In this document: positions 36,139-44,933 of the stretch, piece by piece
How the letters are laid out: each line of letters starts with the position of its first letter
Position numbering within the stretch: the stretch's first letter is position 1
Source of the DNA: Brucella gallinifaecis
GTDB lineage: Bacteria; Pseudomonadota; Alphaproteobacteria; Rhizobiales; Rhizobiaceae
Direction of reading: 5' to 3'
NCBI RefSeq assembly: GCF_006476605.1
Contig: NZ_ML636801.1
Coordinates: 372,001-436,000 of the forward strand
DNA: 64,000 bases
The notes under the pieces: model-generated
The model's database searches: none
What the model was told of the DNA's origin: nothing
The model's input: only the letters and a program-made list of their open reading frames with translations
Translations under genes and position numbers: made by a program

Positions 36139-36978
36139 ATGAAAGTGCAGCCTTGGGCGTGGATAATCAGGTTTAGCCTGCTGGTTGGCCTGTGTTTCGC
36201 GGCACTTACGCCATCTCATGCGGATAAGCTGCCTCAGCGTGTGGTGTCAATCAATGTTTGCACTGATCAGTTGGCAATGTTGCTGGCTGACCCCATGCAA
36301 TTAGAATCGGTGTCTTATCTTTCACGCGATCCGCTGCTTTCGGTGATGAGTGAAAAGGCAAAGCAACTGCCGGTCAACCACGCACAGGCTGAGGAAGTCT
36401 TTCTTATGAAGCCTGATCTGGTGCTGGCAGGCACGTTTTCTTCACGCGCTACGGTCAGGCTTTTGCGTGATCTGGGCGTGCGGGTTGAGGAGTTTGCGCC
36501 TGCACGCTCTTTTGAGGATATTAAAGTGAATATGAAGCGGCTGGGGGAGCTGTTGGGCCGTGAGGAAGAGGCCGAGCGCCAGATTGCGGCTATGGATGCT
36601 GAAATGCTGGCGATCAGCAGGCCGGATCGCAAGCAGACTGTCGCATTATATTACGCCAATAGTTATACGGCAGGACGCGGGACATTGATTGACGAGGTCA
36701 TTCGTCTTGCGGGGCTTGATAATATTGCTGATAAGGTGGGCGTGCGGGGTTCTGCGATGTTGCCGCTGGAAATGCTGCTTATGGAAAAGCCCGATATTCT
36801 GGTGCGCGGATCACGTGGACGTCCACCTGCACTGGCATTCGAAAATTTCGAGCATCCGGCATTACGCAGCCTTGAAAGTCATACGCGAATGCTCGCACTC
36901 AACGATAATCTGACAGTATGCGGTGGGCCGTTCAGCGTTGAAGCTGTAGCGAAGCTTGCGGAGGCTGCGCATGAGTGA
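36139..36978 (+). CDS. btuF: Periplasmic cobalamin-binding protein BtuF
   Basis: About 279 residues from ATG 36139, with GGGA eight bases upstream (ATG 36130 is also in frame). Signal peptide ends near SHA. RVVSINVCTDQLAMLL and KPDLVLAGTFSSRA belong to the type III (helical-backbone) metal/B12 binding proteins. It delivers B12 to BtuCD. It starts 13 bp after btuB and its stop overlaps the btuC start. Confidence 0.9.
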   Translation: MKVQPWAWIIRFSLLVGLCFAALTPSHADKLPQRVVSINVCTDQLAMLLADPMQLESVSYLSRDPLLSVMSEKAKQLPVNHAQAEEVFLMKPDLVLAGTFSSRATVRLLRDLGVRVEEFAPARSFEDIKVNMKRLGELLGREEEAERQIAAMDAEMLAISRPDRKQTVALYYANSYTAGRGTLIDEVIRLAGLDNIADKVGVRGSAMLPLEMLLMEKPDILVRGSRGRPPALAFENFEHPALRSLESHTRMLALNDNLTVCGGPFSVEAVAKLAEAAHE

Positions 36979-37972
36979 GACTGTAAGATATTATCTTCTG
37001 TTATTCATGCTCGGATGTCTGGTGGCTGCGCTTTTTATGCTGTCCCTGCTGGTTGGTCCGGCCTCGATTGGTGTGGGGGACAGTGTTCGGGCGCTCTTCA
37101 CCGGGCAGGGGGATGTGATTGTTCTGATCATGCGTGAAATACGGCTGCCACGCGCTCTGCTTGCGCTGCTGATTGGTGCTTCGCTTGGTCTTTCTGGTGC
37201 AGCATTGCAAGGCTATTTGCGTAATCCCTTGGCAGAACCGGGCCTGCTTGGGGTGAGTTCTTCCGCTTCACTTGGTGCGGTGCTTGCCATTTATACCGGG
37301 CTGTCGCAGGTTTTCCCGCTTGCTTTGCCCTTATTGGCGCTGGTTGGTGCGTTTGTATCGGTCTTTTTAGTGAAGGCTCTCGCTGGTCGTCATTCGGACA
37401 CACTTACGGTCATTCTTGCAGGGATTGCTGTTACAAGTCTTGCCGGGGCGCTGACGGCGCTGGCGCTTAATCTGTCACCCAATCCATTTGCCGCAATGGA
37501 GATCGTGTTCTGGATGCTCGGTTCTCTGGCTGATCGCTCCATGACACATGTGTGGCTTGCTGCACCATTTATACTGATTGGCTGGGGGATGCTGTTTTCG
37601 CTGGGACGAGCGCTTGACAGTCTTACATTGGGATCGGATGCAGCGGCCAGTATGGGCGTCAATCTTTCCCGAATTCAGATTCTGGCAGTTCTTGGCACTG
37701 CGGCCTGTGTCGGTGCATCGACGGCAGTGGCGGGTTCTATCGGTTTTGTGGGGCTGGTTGTGCCGCATATATTGCGCCCTCTGGTTGGTGCGCGACCATC
37801 ACGTCTGTTGTTTGCAAGTGCTTTTGGTGGAGCAGCGCTGTTATTGGCTGCCGATGTTCTGGTCAGAGTCATTATGCCGGGACGCGAATTGAAGCTTGGT
37901 GTGTTGACGGCAATTATCGGTGCTCCATTCTTCCTGTGGCTTGTCTTCAAATATCGGAGGCAGCTCGTATGA
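36971..37972 (+). CDS. btuC: Cobalamin ABC transporter permease BtuC (FecCD family)
   Basis: 333 residues from ATG 36971, which overlaps the btuF stop. About ten membrane helices. IRLPRALLALLIGASLGLSG and LAEPGLLGVSSSASLGA, then GSIGFVGLVVPHILRPLVG, are the FecCD/BtuC signatures, the last being the coupling helix to the ATPase. Confidence 0.93.
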   Translation: MSETVRYYLLLFMLGCLVAALFMLSLLVGPASIGVGDSVRALFTGQGDVIVLIMREIRLPRALLALLIGASLGLSGAALQGYLRNPLAEPGLLGVSSSASLGAVLAIYTGLSQVFPLALPLLALVGAFVSVFLVKALAGRHSDTLTVILAGIAVTSLAGALTALALNLSPNPFAAMEIVFWMLGSLADRSMTHVWLAAPFILIGWGMLFSLGRALDSLTLGSDAAASMGVNLSRIQILAVLGTAACVGASTAVAGSIGFVGLVVPHILRPLVGARPSRLLFASAFGGAALLLAADVLVRVIMPGRELKLGVLTAIIGAPFFLWLVFKYRRQLV

Positions 37973-38742
37973 GTATTCTTTCAGTCCATAATCTTGATGT
38001 GTCACTGGGGCGCAAGGCCGTTCTTGAAGCTGTTGATTTTGAGGCAGGAGAAGGCGAGTTTATTGGTCTGATAGGCCCGAACGGTGCCGGCAAGACAACG
38101 CTCTTGCGGGCAATGCTGGCGCTGACACCTGCAACAGGTCACATGTTTCTTGATGGCGTGGACCTTCGACGAATGCATGCCGTGGATCGTGCCAAAATCA
38201 TTTCTTATCTGCCACAGGAACGCGATGTTGCCTGGTCTGTTACGGTCAAAATGCTGGTTTCACTCGGGCGTTCGGCATTGAAACCGGTATTTGTTGGGTT
38301 GGATGATCATGATGAAGCTGTAATTGAGACAGCAATGCAGCATATGGGCGTGGCCGAACTTGCATCCCGACCGGCTAATGAGCTGTCGGGTGGTGAGCGT
38401 GCTCGGGCTTTGATTGCACGTGTTCTTGCACAGGATACATCTGTTATTCTGGCTGATGAGCCGGTGGCCGGGTTGGACCCGGCTCATCAACTGGAATTGA
38501 TGGAAATATTTTCCGGGCTGGCAAGGCAGAAAAAGACAGTGATTGTCTCGCTGCATGATCTTGGTTTGGCTGCGAAATATTGCACAAGGTTGATTGTGCT
38601 TGATCAAGGCCGGTTAGTTGCCGACGGAGCGCCACAAGAGGTGCTCAATCCGGTGTTATTGCAAGATATTTATGGTATCGATGCGCAACTGATCCAGATT
38701 GATGATGATTTCATTCTGCATATACGCAAGCGTTTGCGATAG
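37969..38742 (+). CDS. btuD: Cobalamin ABC transporter ATPase BtuD
   Basis: 257 residues; ATG 37969 overlaps the btuC stop by four bases. Walker A GPNGAGKTT, signature LSGGERARALIAR, Walker B VILADEPVAGLD and switch His in VSLHD are all intact. Last gene of the B12-uptake operon; with BtuF and BtuC it powers import across the inner membrane. Confidence 0.93.
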   Translation: MSILSVHNLDVSLGRKAVLEAVDFEAGEGEFIGLIGPNGAGKTTLLRAMLALTPATGHMFLDGVDLRRMHAVDRAKIISYLPQERDVAWSVTVKMLVSLGRSALKPVFVGLDDHDEAVIETAMQHMGVAELASRPANELSGGERARALIARVLAQDTSVILADEPVAGLDPAHQLELMEIFSGLARQKKTVIVSLHDLGLAAKYCTRLIVLDQGRLVADGAPQEVLNPVLLQDIYGIDAQLIQIDDDFILHIRKRLR

Positions 38743-38863
38743 TTTTCCACGAAATGGCTAAAAACTCCAAATAGCTGTCAATCCTGCTTGCTCTTATAAT
38801 TTCTTCTGATTAACCAATCGACTATTAGATATAATTGAAAATGCGCTAAAAGGATGAGAAATC

Positions 38864-40897
38864 GTGGAGCAGGCTTCGGGCGGAAAACGCAAGAGCGGAC
38901 GTAAAGCGCTTTGGGCAGCGGTAGCAGTGATTGCCATTGCAGCCGCAGGCGCCGTTGGATACAAGATCACACTTGAAAAGACGATCAGTGCGCAGCTTGA
39001 AAAGCGTGGTGGCAAAGCGGCTTCTGTTTCGGCTGATTTTTTTGGACGGATCAAGCTGACTGATGTGGTGTTGCCCCTCAAAGAAGGGACAGACATTACA
39101 ATTGGCTCAATTGAAGGGCGCCCCAAAATCCTGTTCCTAGATGGCATGCTGGATGCCACGGATATCAAAACGGAAGTGGCGCAGTTCAGGATTTCTCTGC
39201 CAAGCGTGCGCATTGATGATGCCAATTTCGATATTGGTATGTTGCGCGATACTTTCGGCAATAGCGCATTGAGCCTGGCTGAGCGCGTTGGTCGCTTTTC
39301 AGCAAAGCGTGTATTGGTTCCGGAAATCAATATTGTTCAGATGTTGAACGATAAGGAACAAAAGACTTCCTATAAGGATGTGATATTGGAAGACATCGTG
39401 AATGGTCACGTTGCACAATATACATCGACCGGTGCGAGCTTTGACCTTGACCTTACATTACCGAATGAAACAGGTGGTACTAAAGAAGAGCGCATGGCTG
39501 GAACAATCGGTGTTTCAGAGGGTAAAGATATTGACGGTGTATTTATTGCTCGTCTTTACACCGATGCCGCCGGCCCGGATGACAAGGAGGCAAAGCCGGT
39601 CTATGGGCCGTTTTCTGCAAAAGATATTGTCATTGAGAGCGCACAGGCAAAGTTCAGCTATGACGAAATTCGCAGTAACGGTTTTACCATGCGCCTGCCT
39701 GCGGTGCCATTGACTGAAACGCTGCAGAAACTCGAAGCCGATAATGACATTCAAGCCCTGTCGCCCGAAGAACGTAAGGAGTTCTTTGTTCGTTTGATCA
39801 GTATCTTTGATACGATTGGAAAGGGTGATGTTGAATTGCTCGGCATGAAGGTTGAGCCTTCTGATGCTGAAAAAGGGAAGGGCAGCATCGATAAAATTTC
39901 GATGTTATTCGACAATAAGAGCCTTGATATTTCTCTCAATGGCTTCATGGCTGGCAATAGTCAGGATTACGTCAAGCTGGACGAATTTTCGCTCAAAGGC
40001 TTCAATTGGGAACCTTCGGTAGAGGCGATCACAAAATTTGCCGCTTTGAACGAAGAGGAAATGGAGAATTTCCCATTCACGACAATGCTGCCGGAATTTG
40101 GGACAACTGTCATCAAAGGTATTGAAGCCGATGTTCCTTATGACAACAATGTTAATGACGATATTGATATTGTGGATGAGGACGGCAATCCTGCACCAAA
40201 GCCGGATGGTCTGCCACATCGTTTGAAAATCGGTGTTAAAAGCTATGAAATTGCACTGAATAAGCCCGTGAATGGCATTCCGTCCGATATTCGTATTGCT
40301 TATGAAGATATGTCTTTGCCTGTCCCTGCCGACAGCAATGAAGAAATGTATCAACAGCTTCGCAAGCTTGGGTTTGATCGGGTTACGATTTCCTCGAACG
40401 TTGAAGCAAACTGGGATGAGCCAACCCAGAGCCTTGTCATCAAGGATATTTCCATGAGCGGAAAGGATATGGGCAAGGTTTCCATGTCCGGTTTAATGGG
40501 CGGATTCACCAAAGAGTTTTTCTCTGGCGATAAGGTGCTTGCTCAGGTTGCGCTTCTTGGCGTGAAAGCGCGTGAAGTGAAGCTGACGATTGAGAATGAG
40601 GGACTCGCTGAAAAAGCGCTTCAGCTCTATGCTGATGAACACAATATGTCTGTGGACGAGTTGCGAAGCACGCTTCTGCTGGTCGCGAATGGAGTTTTGC
40701 AGGAACTTGCTGCCGAACAGCCGCAGCTTCAGGGTGTAATCTCTGCGTTTAATACGTTTGTAGCGAAACCGAAGAGCTTTGAAGTGCGTGTGACGTCGAA
40801 GTCTGAACGCGGTATCGGTGCATTGGAAATGATTGCGGCTTCGCAAAACCCGCTGTTGATCCTTGACAAGGTCAATATTGAAGCGACTGCTGATTGA
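38864..40897 (+). CDS. Large membrane-anchored periplasmic protein of unknown function
   Basis: 677 residues. A basic N terminus (KRKSGRK) precedes one membrane helix (about 14-34), so the bulk is probably periplasmic. The rest is beta-rich with repeated I/V-x-I/L-x patterns such as VSADFFGRIKLTDVVLPL and ISMSGKDMGKVSMSGLM, recalling AsmA/DUF945-like proteins, but I cannot place it in a named family. It starts GTG with GGATGAGAAATC upstream. A terminator follows at 40927. Rhizobiales-type conserved hypothetical is the most that can be said. Confidence 0.75.
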   Translation: MEQASGGKRKSGRKALWAAVAVIAIAAAGAVGYKITLEKTISAQLEKRGGKAASVSADFFGRIKLTDVVLPLKEGTDITIGSIEGRPKILFLDGMLDATDIKTEVAQFRISLPSVRIDDANFDIGMLRDTFGNSALSLAERVGRFSAKRVLVPEINIVQMLNDKEQKTSYKDVILEDIVNGHVAQYTSTGASFDLDLTLPNETGGTKEERMAGTIGVSEGKDIDGVFIARLYTDAAGPDDKEAKPVYGPFSAKDIVIESAQAKFSYDEIRSNGFTMRLPAVPLTETLQKLEADNDIQALSPEERKEFFVRLISIFDTIGKGDVELLGMKVEPSDAEKGKGSIDKISMLFDNKSLDISLNGFMAGNSQDYVKLDEFSLKGFNWEPSVEAITKFAALNEEEMENFPFTTMLPEFGTTVIKGIEADVPYDNNVNDDIDIVDEDGNPAPKPDGLPHRLKIGVKSYEIALNKPVNGIPSDIRIAYEDMSLPVPADSNEEMYQQLRKLGFDRVTISSNVEANWDEPTQSLVIKDISMSGKDMGKVSMSGLMGGFTKEFFSGDKVLAQVALLGVKAREVKLTIENEGLAEKALQLYADEHNMSVDELRSTLLLVANGVLQELAAEQPQLQGVISAFNTFVAKPKSFEVRVTSKSERGIGALEMIAASQNPLLILDKVNIEATAD

Positions 40898-40926
40898 TAA
40901 TGTTGCTTTTTCGTTGATGAATAAAA

Positions 40927-40955
40927 GCGCCGGCTCATGCAGCCGGCGTTTGCAT
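40927..40955 (+). terminator. Intrinsic terminator
   Basis: GCCGGCT (40929-40935) pairs with AGCCGGC (40941-40947), followed by GTTTGCATTTT, 30 bases after the preceding stop. Confidence 0.75.
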
Positions 40956-41013
40956 TTTCAGTGGCGTTTCAGATAGGGTGGTGAAAGTAAAGTTCATCAT
41001 TTGGAATTCATCA

Positions 41014-41436
41014 ATGCTCAAGAATATAAACCCTCTGCTGACTGGTTCCCTTCTCGAAGTGCTGGCAGATATGGGCCACGGCGACGATCTGGTTATCGTT
41101 GATGCGAATTACCCTGCGCAGGCTTCCGGCGTTCAGGTTATTGATCTGCCGGGCATCAGCGCAACCGATGTTGCGGAAGCTGTGCTGTCGCTCCTGCCGC
41201 TTGATGACTTTGTCGACAAGCCCGCGGCTGTCATGGAAGCTCCGAATGAAACACCAGCGATTTTTGCCGAGTTTGAGGCGATCATCGAAAAGGCTGAAGG
41301 TCGCAGGATTACCGTTGAGCCAATTGAGCGCTTTGCATTTTATGATCGTGCGAGCGCAGCTTATGCTGTTATCCGTTCCGGTGAAAAGCGTCTTTACGGT
41401 AATATTATTTTCAAGAAGGGCGTTATTCGCTCGTAA
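41014..41436 (+). CDS. RbsD/FucU-family sugar mutarotase-like protein
   Basis: 140 residues from the ATG at 41014 (TTGGAA upstream; an in-frame GTG at 40978 adds unconserved residues). MLKNINPLLTGSLLEVLADM, GHGDDLVIVDANYPA and the C-terminal YGNIIFKKGVI are the RbsD/FucU signatures. Members interconvert sugar anomers such as fucose or ribose. No sugar transporter or catabolic genes are adjacent, so it is an orphan copy. Confidence 0.9.
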   Translation: MLKNINPLLTGSLLEVLADMGHGDDLVIVDANYPAQASGVQVIDLPGISATDVAEAVLSLLPLDDFVDKPAAVMEAPNETPAIFAEFEAIIEKAEGRRITVEPIERFAFYDRASAAYAVIRSGEKRLYGNIIFKKGVIRS

Positions 41437-41445
41437 TTGAAATTG

Positions 41446-41471
41446 AAAAGCCCCGCAGTGCGGGGCTTTTT
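41446..41471. terminator. Bidirectional intrinsic terminator
   Basis: AAAAGCCCCGCA pairs with TGCGGGGCTTTTT; placed between the convergent fucU-like and EF-hand genes. Confidence 0.9.
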
Positions 41472-41485
41472 AAAATCATGCAGAC

Positions 41486-41986
41486 TTACTGCTGGGGCTT
41501 TGGCTGATGATGCTCCATCTTGCCTTTGCCGCCATGATGCGGGCCCTTTGGACCGTGGTGGAATTTCTTGCCTGCACGCAGTTCATGACGGTCAAGTTTG
41601 CCATCCTCATTGCGATCAAGGGCTGCAAATTCCTTCTGACGCTGCTTTTCAATCGCTTCCAGGGTGATTTTACCATCGCCTTTGACGTCAAGACGGCGCT
41701 CGAGGCGGTCTGCCGCGCGGTTTACCATGCGCTTGAGGGCCAGTGCTTCGATTTCATCGCGGGAGAGAATGCCATCGCCATTGGTATCAGCGGCTTTCAG
41801 CTCATCCATACGCGAGAACTTCTCAAGATCAATTGGCCCACGTTTTCCTTTGGTTCCATCCGTTTGTGTAATGGAGGTATCCGTTGCCGAGTTGCTTGTA
41901 TTCTCGCTCTTTTTTTCCTGCGCAAATGCGGCAGTAGAGAACAATGCTGAGGCGATAACGGCAACATACAAGGTCTTCGATTTCAT
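41486..41986 (-). CDS. Secreted EF-hand calcium-binding protein
   Basis: 166 residues from ATG 41986. Signal peptide with core LYVAVIASALFSTAAFAQ. Three EF-hand-like loops: DTNGDGILSRDE (canonical), DVKGDGKITLEA and DRNEDGKLDRHE. The tail is His/Lys/Pro-rich (HHGPKGPHHGG), which may bind metal. Likely periplasmic; function in calcium buffering or sensing is inferred only. Confidence 0.88.
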   Translation of the reverse strand: MKSKTLYVAVIASALFSTAAFAQEKKSENTSNSATDTSITQTDGTKGKRGPIDLEKFSRMDELKAADTNGDGILSRDEIEALALKRMVNRAADRLERRLDVKGDGKITLEAIEKQRQKEFAALDRNEDGKLDRHELRAGKKFHHGPKGPHHGGKGKMEHHQPKPQQ

Positions 41987-42096
41987 GGTTCTATAACTCC
42001 ATCCACTCATTACAAAACACCATTAATTGGTGTGTGGGTAATGTGGTGCATCTTAGGTGAACCTGAAATGAATGGGTCGATTAATAATTGGTAATG

Positions 42097-42966
42097 TTAT
42101 GATGCCCGTTTTGAGCGCAGGTGTTCGCGGAACATGGAAAAGAGGCCTGCTGCCACAACGATGCTGGCACCGGCTATGATATTCCAGGTCAGGTTCTCAT
42201 GGAAGACGACGACAGCAATCAGAGCACCGATGACGAGCTGCAAATAGGTGAGGGGCTGTACTTCAACTGCTTCCAGAATATCATAGGCGCGAATGAGGCA
42301 GTAATGGCTTGCCATTCCGCAGGCACAAAGCGCGGCCATCCATGGCCAGTCATGCGGTGCAATAGGTTCCAAATGAAATACACCAACTACTGTAAGTACG
42401 ACCGCGCCACCAACGCCTGTATAAAAGAAGCTGGTCATTGAGCTGTCTGTTTTGCTCACAGCTCGTGTGGCGATTGCATAAAATGCAAACATGATTGTGG
42501 CGGTGATCGGAAACATGAGTTCCCAGTCAAATTGGACATGTGTCGGGTCAATGATCAGCATGACACCGAGCAGGCCGACGAAGATCGCTATCCAGCGGCG
42601 CCAGCCGACTTTTTCACCAAGAAGCGGCACAGAAAGCATCGTGATAAGCAGTGGAGCTGCTTGAAATATGGATTGGGTCATTGCCATTCCGACACGGCTC
42701 AGACCATACACCAGTATAACAATTTCGGCAGCAAGCAGAATTCCGCGCAAAATTTGCAGAACTGGACGCTTGGTCGAAGCTGCGCGTGCTATCCCCCCGG
42801 AACGGGTTGCAATCAGGATCACAAAGATTGCAAAAACCCAATAACGCACCATCGTTATGAAGATGGGCGAATAATGTGAACCGAGATACTTCGAAATGCC
42901 GTCTTGCGAAGCAAAAATTATGACGGCGAGAAGTGTGAAAGTGTAGCCAAGGCTTTTGGGTTTCAT
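42097..42966 (-). CDS. EamA/DMT-family transporter
   Basis: 289 residues from ATG 42966. Ten hydrophobic segments in two EamA halves: one starting FASQDGISKYLGSHYSPIFI and a second after YAIATRAVSK, with PLTYLQLVIGALIAVVVFHE near the end. It is a drug/metabolite exporter by family; substrate unknown. It is the last chromosomal gene before the prophage. Confidence 0.88.
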   Translation of the reverse strand: MKPKSLGYTFTLLAVIIFASQDGISKYLGSHYSPIFITMVRYWVFAIFVILIATRSGGIARAASTKRPVLQILRGILLAAEIVILVYGLSRVGMAMTQSIFQAAPLLITMLSVPLLGEKVGWRRWIAIFVGLLGVMLIIDPTHVQFDWELMFPITATIMFAFYAIATRAVSKTDSSMTSFFYTGVGGAVVLTVVGVFHLEPIAPHDWPWMAALCACGMASHYCLIRAYDILEAVEVQPLTYLQLVIGALIAVVVFHENLTWNIIAGASIVVAAGLFSMFREHLRSKRAS

Positions 42967-43132
42967 AAGGCACTCATAGTACCGCTGCGCCAATTGCGCT
43001 ATGCTTAATTATGCATGTAACAGTTTTGGATTTGAGAATAACCAAGCGAAATTATACAAAATAATTTGATAATTTTCAGTTATTTATCAATGTTCTGGAT
43101 AATCAGCGGTAATTGCTCTTAAAAAGAGAAAA

Positions 43133-43177
43133 TGGTGGGTGATGTAGGGATCGAACCTACGACCCGCTGATTAAGAG
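43133..43177 (-). other. Prophage attachment core (attL): 3' part of tRNA-Lys(CTT)
   Basis: The minus strand reads CTCTTAATCAG, then CGGGTCGTAGGTTCGATCC, then CTACATCACCCACCA: the anticodon loop (CTT), 3' anticodon strand, variable loop, T-arm and acceptor of tRNA-Lys with encoded CCA. The 5' half (acceptor, D-arm) is absent; sequence to the right is phage DNA. A tRNA 3' end beside an integrase gene is the usual integration scar. The intact gene should be regenerated at the other end of the prophage, beyond this window. Confidence 0.88.
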
Positions 43178-43251
43178 ACATGTGCTTTTTATTGATTTCA
43201 TTAGACATTTTTCTAAAATGGTAACAAAATCGCTCTAGCAAAAACAAGGGC

Positions 43252-44295
43252 TTACAAACCGTTTGTAAACTGTTCTAGCTTGGAAATAGCGATTTCGGCA
43301 AGCTCAATTTTGCCTCCCAGATAGTGCGCGTCAAGGATAGCTTCGGCATCCTTTTGGCTGTGGCCTGTAATTGAAGCAATCTGGCTTGTATTACACCCGG
43401 CAAGCGCCAGTCTTGTCACCGCTGTGCCTCTCAGATCGTGAAAATTTAAATCATCGATCCCCGCCTTGGCACAAGCTTTTCTCCAAGAAGTTCTAAACCC
43501 GTCTTCCGTCCAAGCCTTGCCATGTGAGTTTATCAGGATCGTGTCAAAGCTCTTTTCTCCATCACCAAGCAATATCTTGAGTGGCTGCCCAACGGGGATT
43601 GTCACTCTCGCGCCTGTTTTTCCCTGCTTGATGCGCAGTGTCTTGCCGTCATAGGAAGGCCAGCTGACCCGCAATAGGTCGCCTTGGCGTTGTCCGGTCC
43701 AAAGCCCCATCATAAGAGCAAGCTGTAATTCCTTCGATGCGACCTTGATAAATCGCTCGATCACGTCTGGCGTCCATATCTTTTCAGCACGTTCGGATTT
43801 ATAAAGCCTACCACCGCGCTCACAGACGTTCACTGAGATGTGGCCCCGGTCTTTTGAGAATGACAAGACACGGCTTAGCACAGACCAAGCATAATCGGCA
43901 GTTCTCGGCCTGTCAGACATGGTATCGCGCCACTGCTTGAATTTTCCTCGTGCGCGTGGGTTTTCCAGATACGCAAATGACAAATCGCCGAATACGTCCT
44001 CAATCTCCTTGAGGTATCGGATATAGTCTTTGCGGGTTTTATCAGATTTGCCGGTGAATTCGGACGCTTTGGAAAATTCCTTGATCAGGAAAGAAAGCGT
44101 CTGTTTCTTGCCTGATGTTAGCTGCTTACAGGCTTCGCTATACACTGCATGAAATTCTGGATCTGATGGAGATAGCAGTTTCCCATCTTCACCGCGTAGA
44201 AGCGGACCGCCACGCCATGCGTAATAATAGAAACGCTCCTCGCCATTAGCGAGAAGCTTTTTTACCCTGTGTACGCCTTTGAGCGAGACGCGCAT
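43252..44295 (-). CDS. int: Tyrosine recombinase (prophage integrase)
   Basis: 347 residues. An arm-binding/core-binding N-terminal half, then the catalytic domain with Arg203 (TGQRQGDLLR), Lys226, His286/Arg289 (HDLRG), His312 (GHSQ) and the nucleophile Tyr325 (AHYLG): all residues are present. It catalyses integration into the adjacent tRNA-Lys. Its start overlaps the excisionase-like gene by 50 bp, an unusually long overlap in a different frame. It ends the long leftward operon. Confidence 0.95.
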   Translation of the reverse strand: MRVSLKGVHRVKKLLANGEERFYYYAWRGGPLLRGEDGKLLSPSDPEFHAVYSEACKQLTSGKKQTLSFLIKEFSKASEFTGKSDKTRKDYIRYLKEIEDVFGDLSFAYLENPRARGKFKQWRDTMSDRPRTADYAWSVLSRVLSFSKDRGHISVNVCERGGRLYKSERAEKIWTPDVIERFIKVASKELQLALMMGLWTGQRQGDLLRVSWPSYDGKTLRIKQGKTGARVTIPVGQPLKILLGDGEKSFDTILINSHGKAWTEDGFRTSWRKACAKAGIDDLNFHDLRGTAVTRLALAGCNTSQIASITGHSQKDAEAILDAHYLGGKIELAEIAISKLEQFTNGL

Positions 44296-44521
44296 CTATT
44301 GCAGCCTCCATTTCATCGAAATTAGTATCATCATTCGTTTGTATCTGTAGGCCTGATAAGCGGTCTATTCTGGCGTCGATCGCTTTACGATCCCATCTGT
44401 TTGTACCAGGAACCGAGTTCGGCAATACGCCACGTTTCACCCAGCTTGAAAAGCCTGACGGTGTAAGACCGCAATACTGTGCGGCCTCCATCTTGGAAAT
44501 CATGCGAGGCTGGTTACTCAC
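44246..44521 (-). CDS. Excisionase-like helix-turn-helix protein
   Basis: 91 residues, GTG start at 44521. MISKMEAAQYCGLTPSGFSS, then WVKRGVLPNSVPGTNRWDR is a winged-helix MerR/AlpA-type DNA-binding motif like phage excisionases. The C-terminal ~40 residues are charged and helical. Placement directly upstream of int with overlap supports an Xis role, i.e. directing the integrase toward excision. Confidence 0.8.
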   Translation of the reverse strand: MSNQPRMISKMEAAQYCGLTPSGFSSWVKRGVLPNSVPGTNRWDRKAIDARIDRLSGLQIQTNDDTNFDEMEAAIDARLAQRRTQGKKASR

Positions 44522-44676
44522 TCTCTCCCCCTTTCTTGCAGTGCTGTGCGGTCTGAAAGGATGCGCTTCACTTCGTTGGATGCCTCCGCGTCAGTTGGCT
44601 TTCTGCCCAATCGCGTTTCAAGCTTGCCGTAGATCGTATGCGGCCCGGCGTTGTGCCATGTGATTGTAACGTCCAT
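44518..44676 (-). CDS. 52-residue phage protein
   Basis: Read directly: ATG at 44676, TGA at 44518-44520. It begins MDVTITWHNAGPHTIYGKLE and continues with a polar helix containing GRKPTDAEASNEVKRIL. Start and stop each overlap the neighbouring genes by 1-4 bases, so the whole gap between the 85-residue gene and xis is filled, and GGGGAT lies upstream. No family recognised. Confidence 0.7.
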   Translation of the reverse strand: MDVTITWHNAGPHTIYGKLETRLGRKPTDAEASNEVKRILSDRTALQERGRE

Positions 44677-44933
44677 CAATCCCCGCCTTTCAGGGCTTGG
44701 CGCTGCGCCGTCTCTCCGCTGATTTCGATGTGATCCGCAATCTCGCGAAGCAATGACGCCATCTGGCGAAGCTTCTCTTGGTTCGGATCGCTGTCGAGAT
44801 AGGGGCGAGAGCTAGGGACATCACCAATCAGCGCAGAAAAGTAAGTCCGCGTTGGGTTGTGAAGATGGCAATATTCTCCGGTAGGGAACAGGCTGTCCAC
44901 AAAAGCCTGCGCTTGTTCACGTGTCAGCTTCAT
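44676..44933 (-). CDS. Phage protein of unknown function (85 residues)
   Basis: Starts MKLTREQAQAFVDSLFPTGE and includes a motif CHLHNPTRTYFSALIGDVPS followed by an amphipathic helix. No family recognised. Its start overlaps the upstream gene stop by four bases in the leftward operon. Confidence 0.72.
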   Translation of the reverse strand: MKLTREQAQAFVDSLFPTGEYCHLHNPTRTYFSALIGDVPSSRPYLDSDPNQEKLRQMASLLREIADHIEISGETAQRQALKGGD

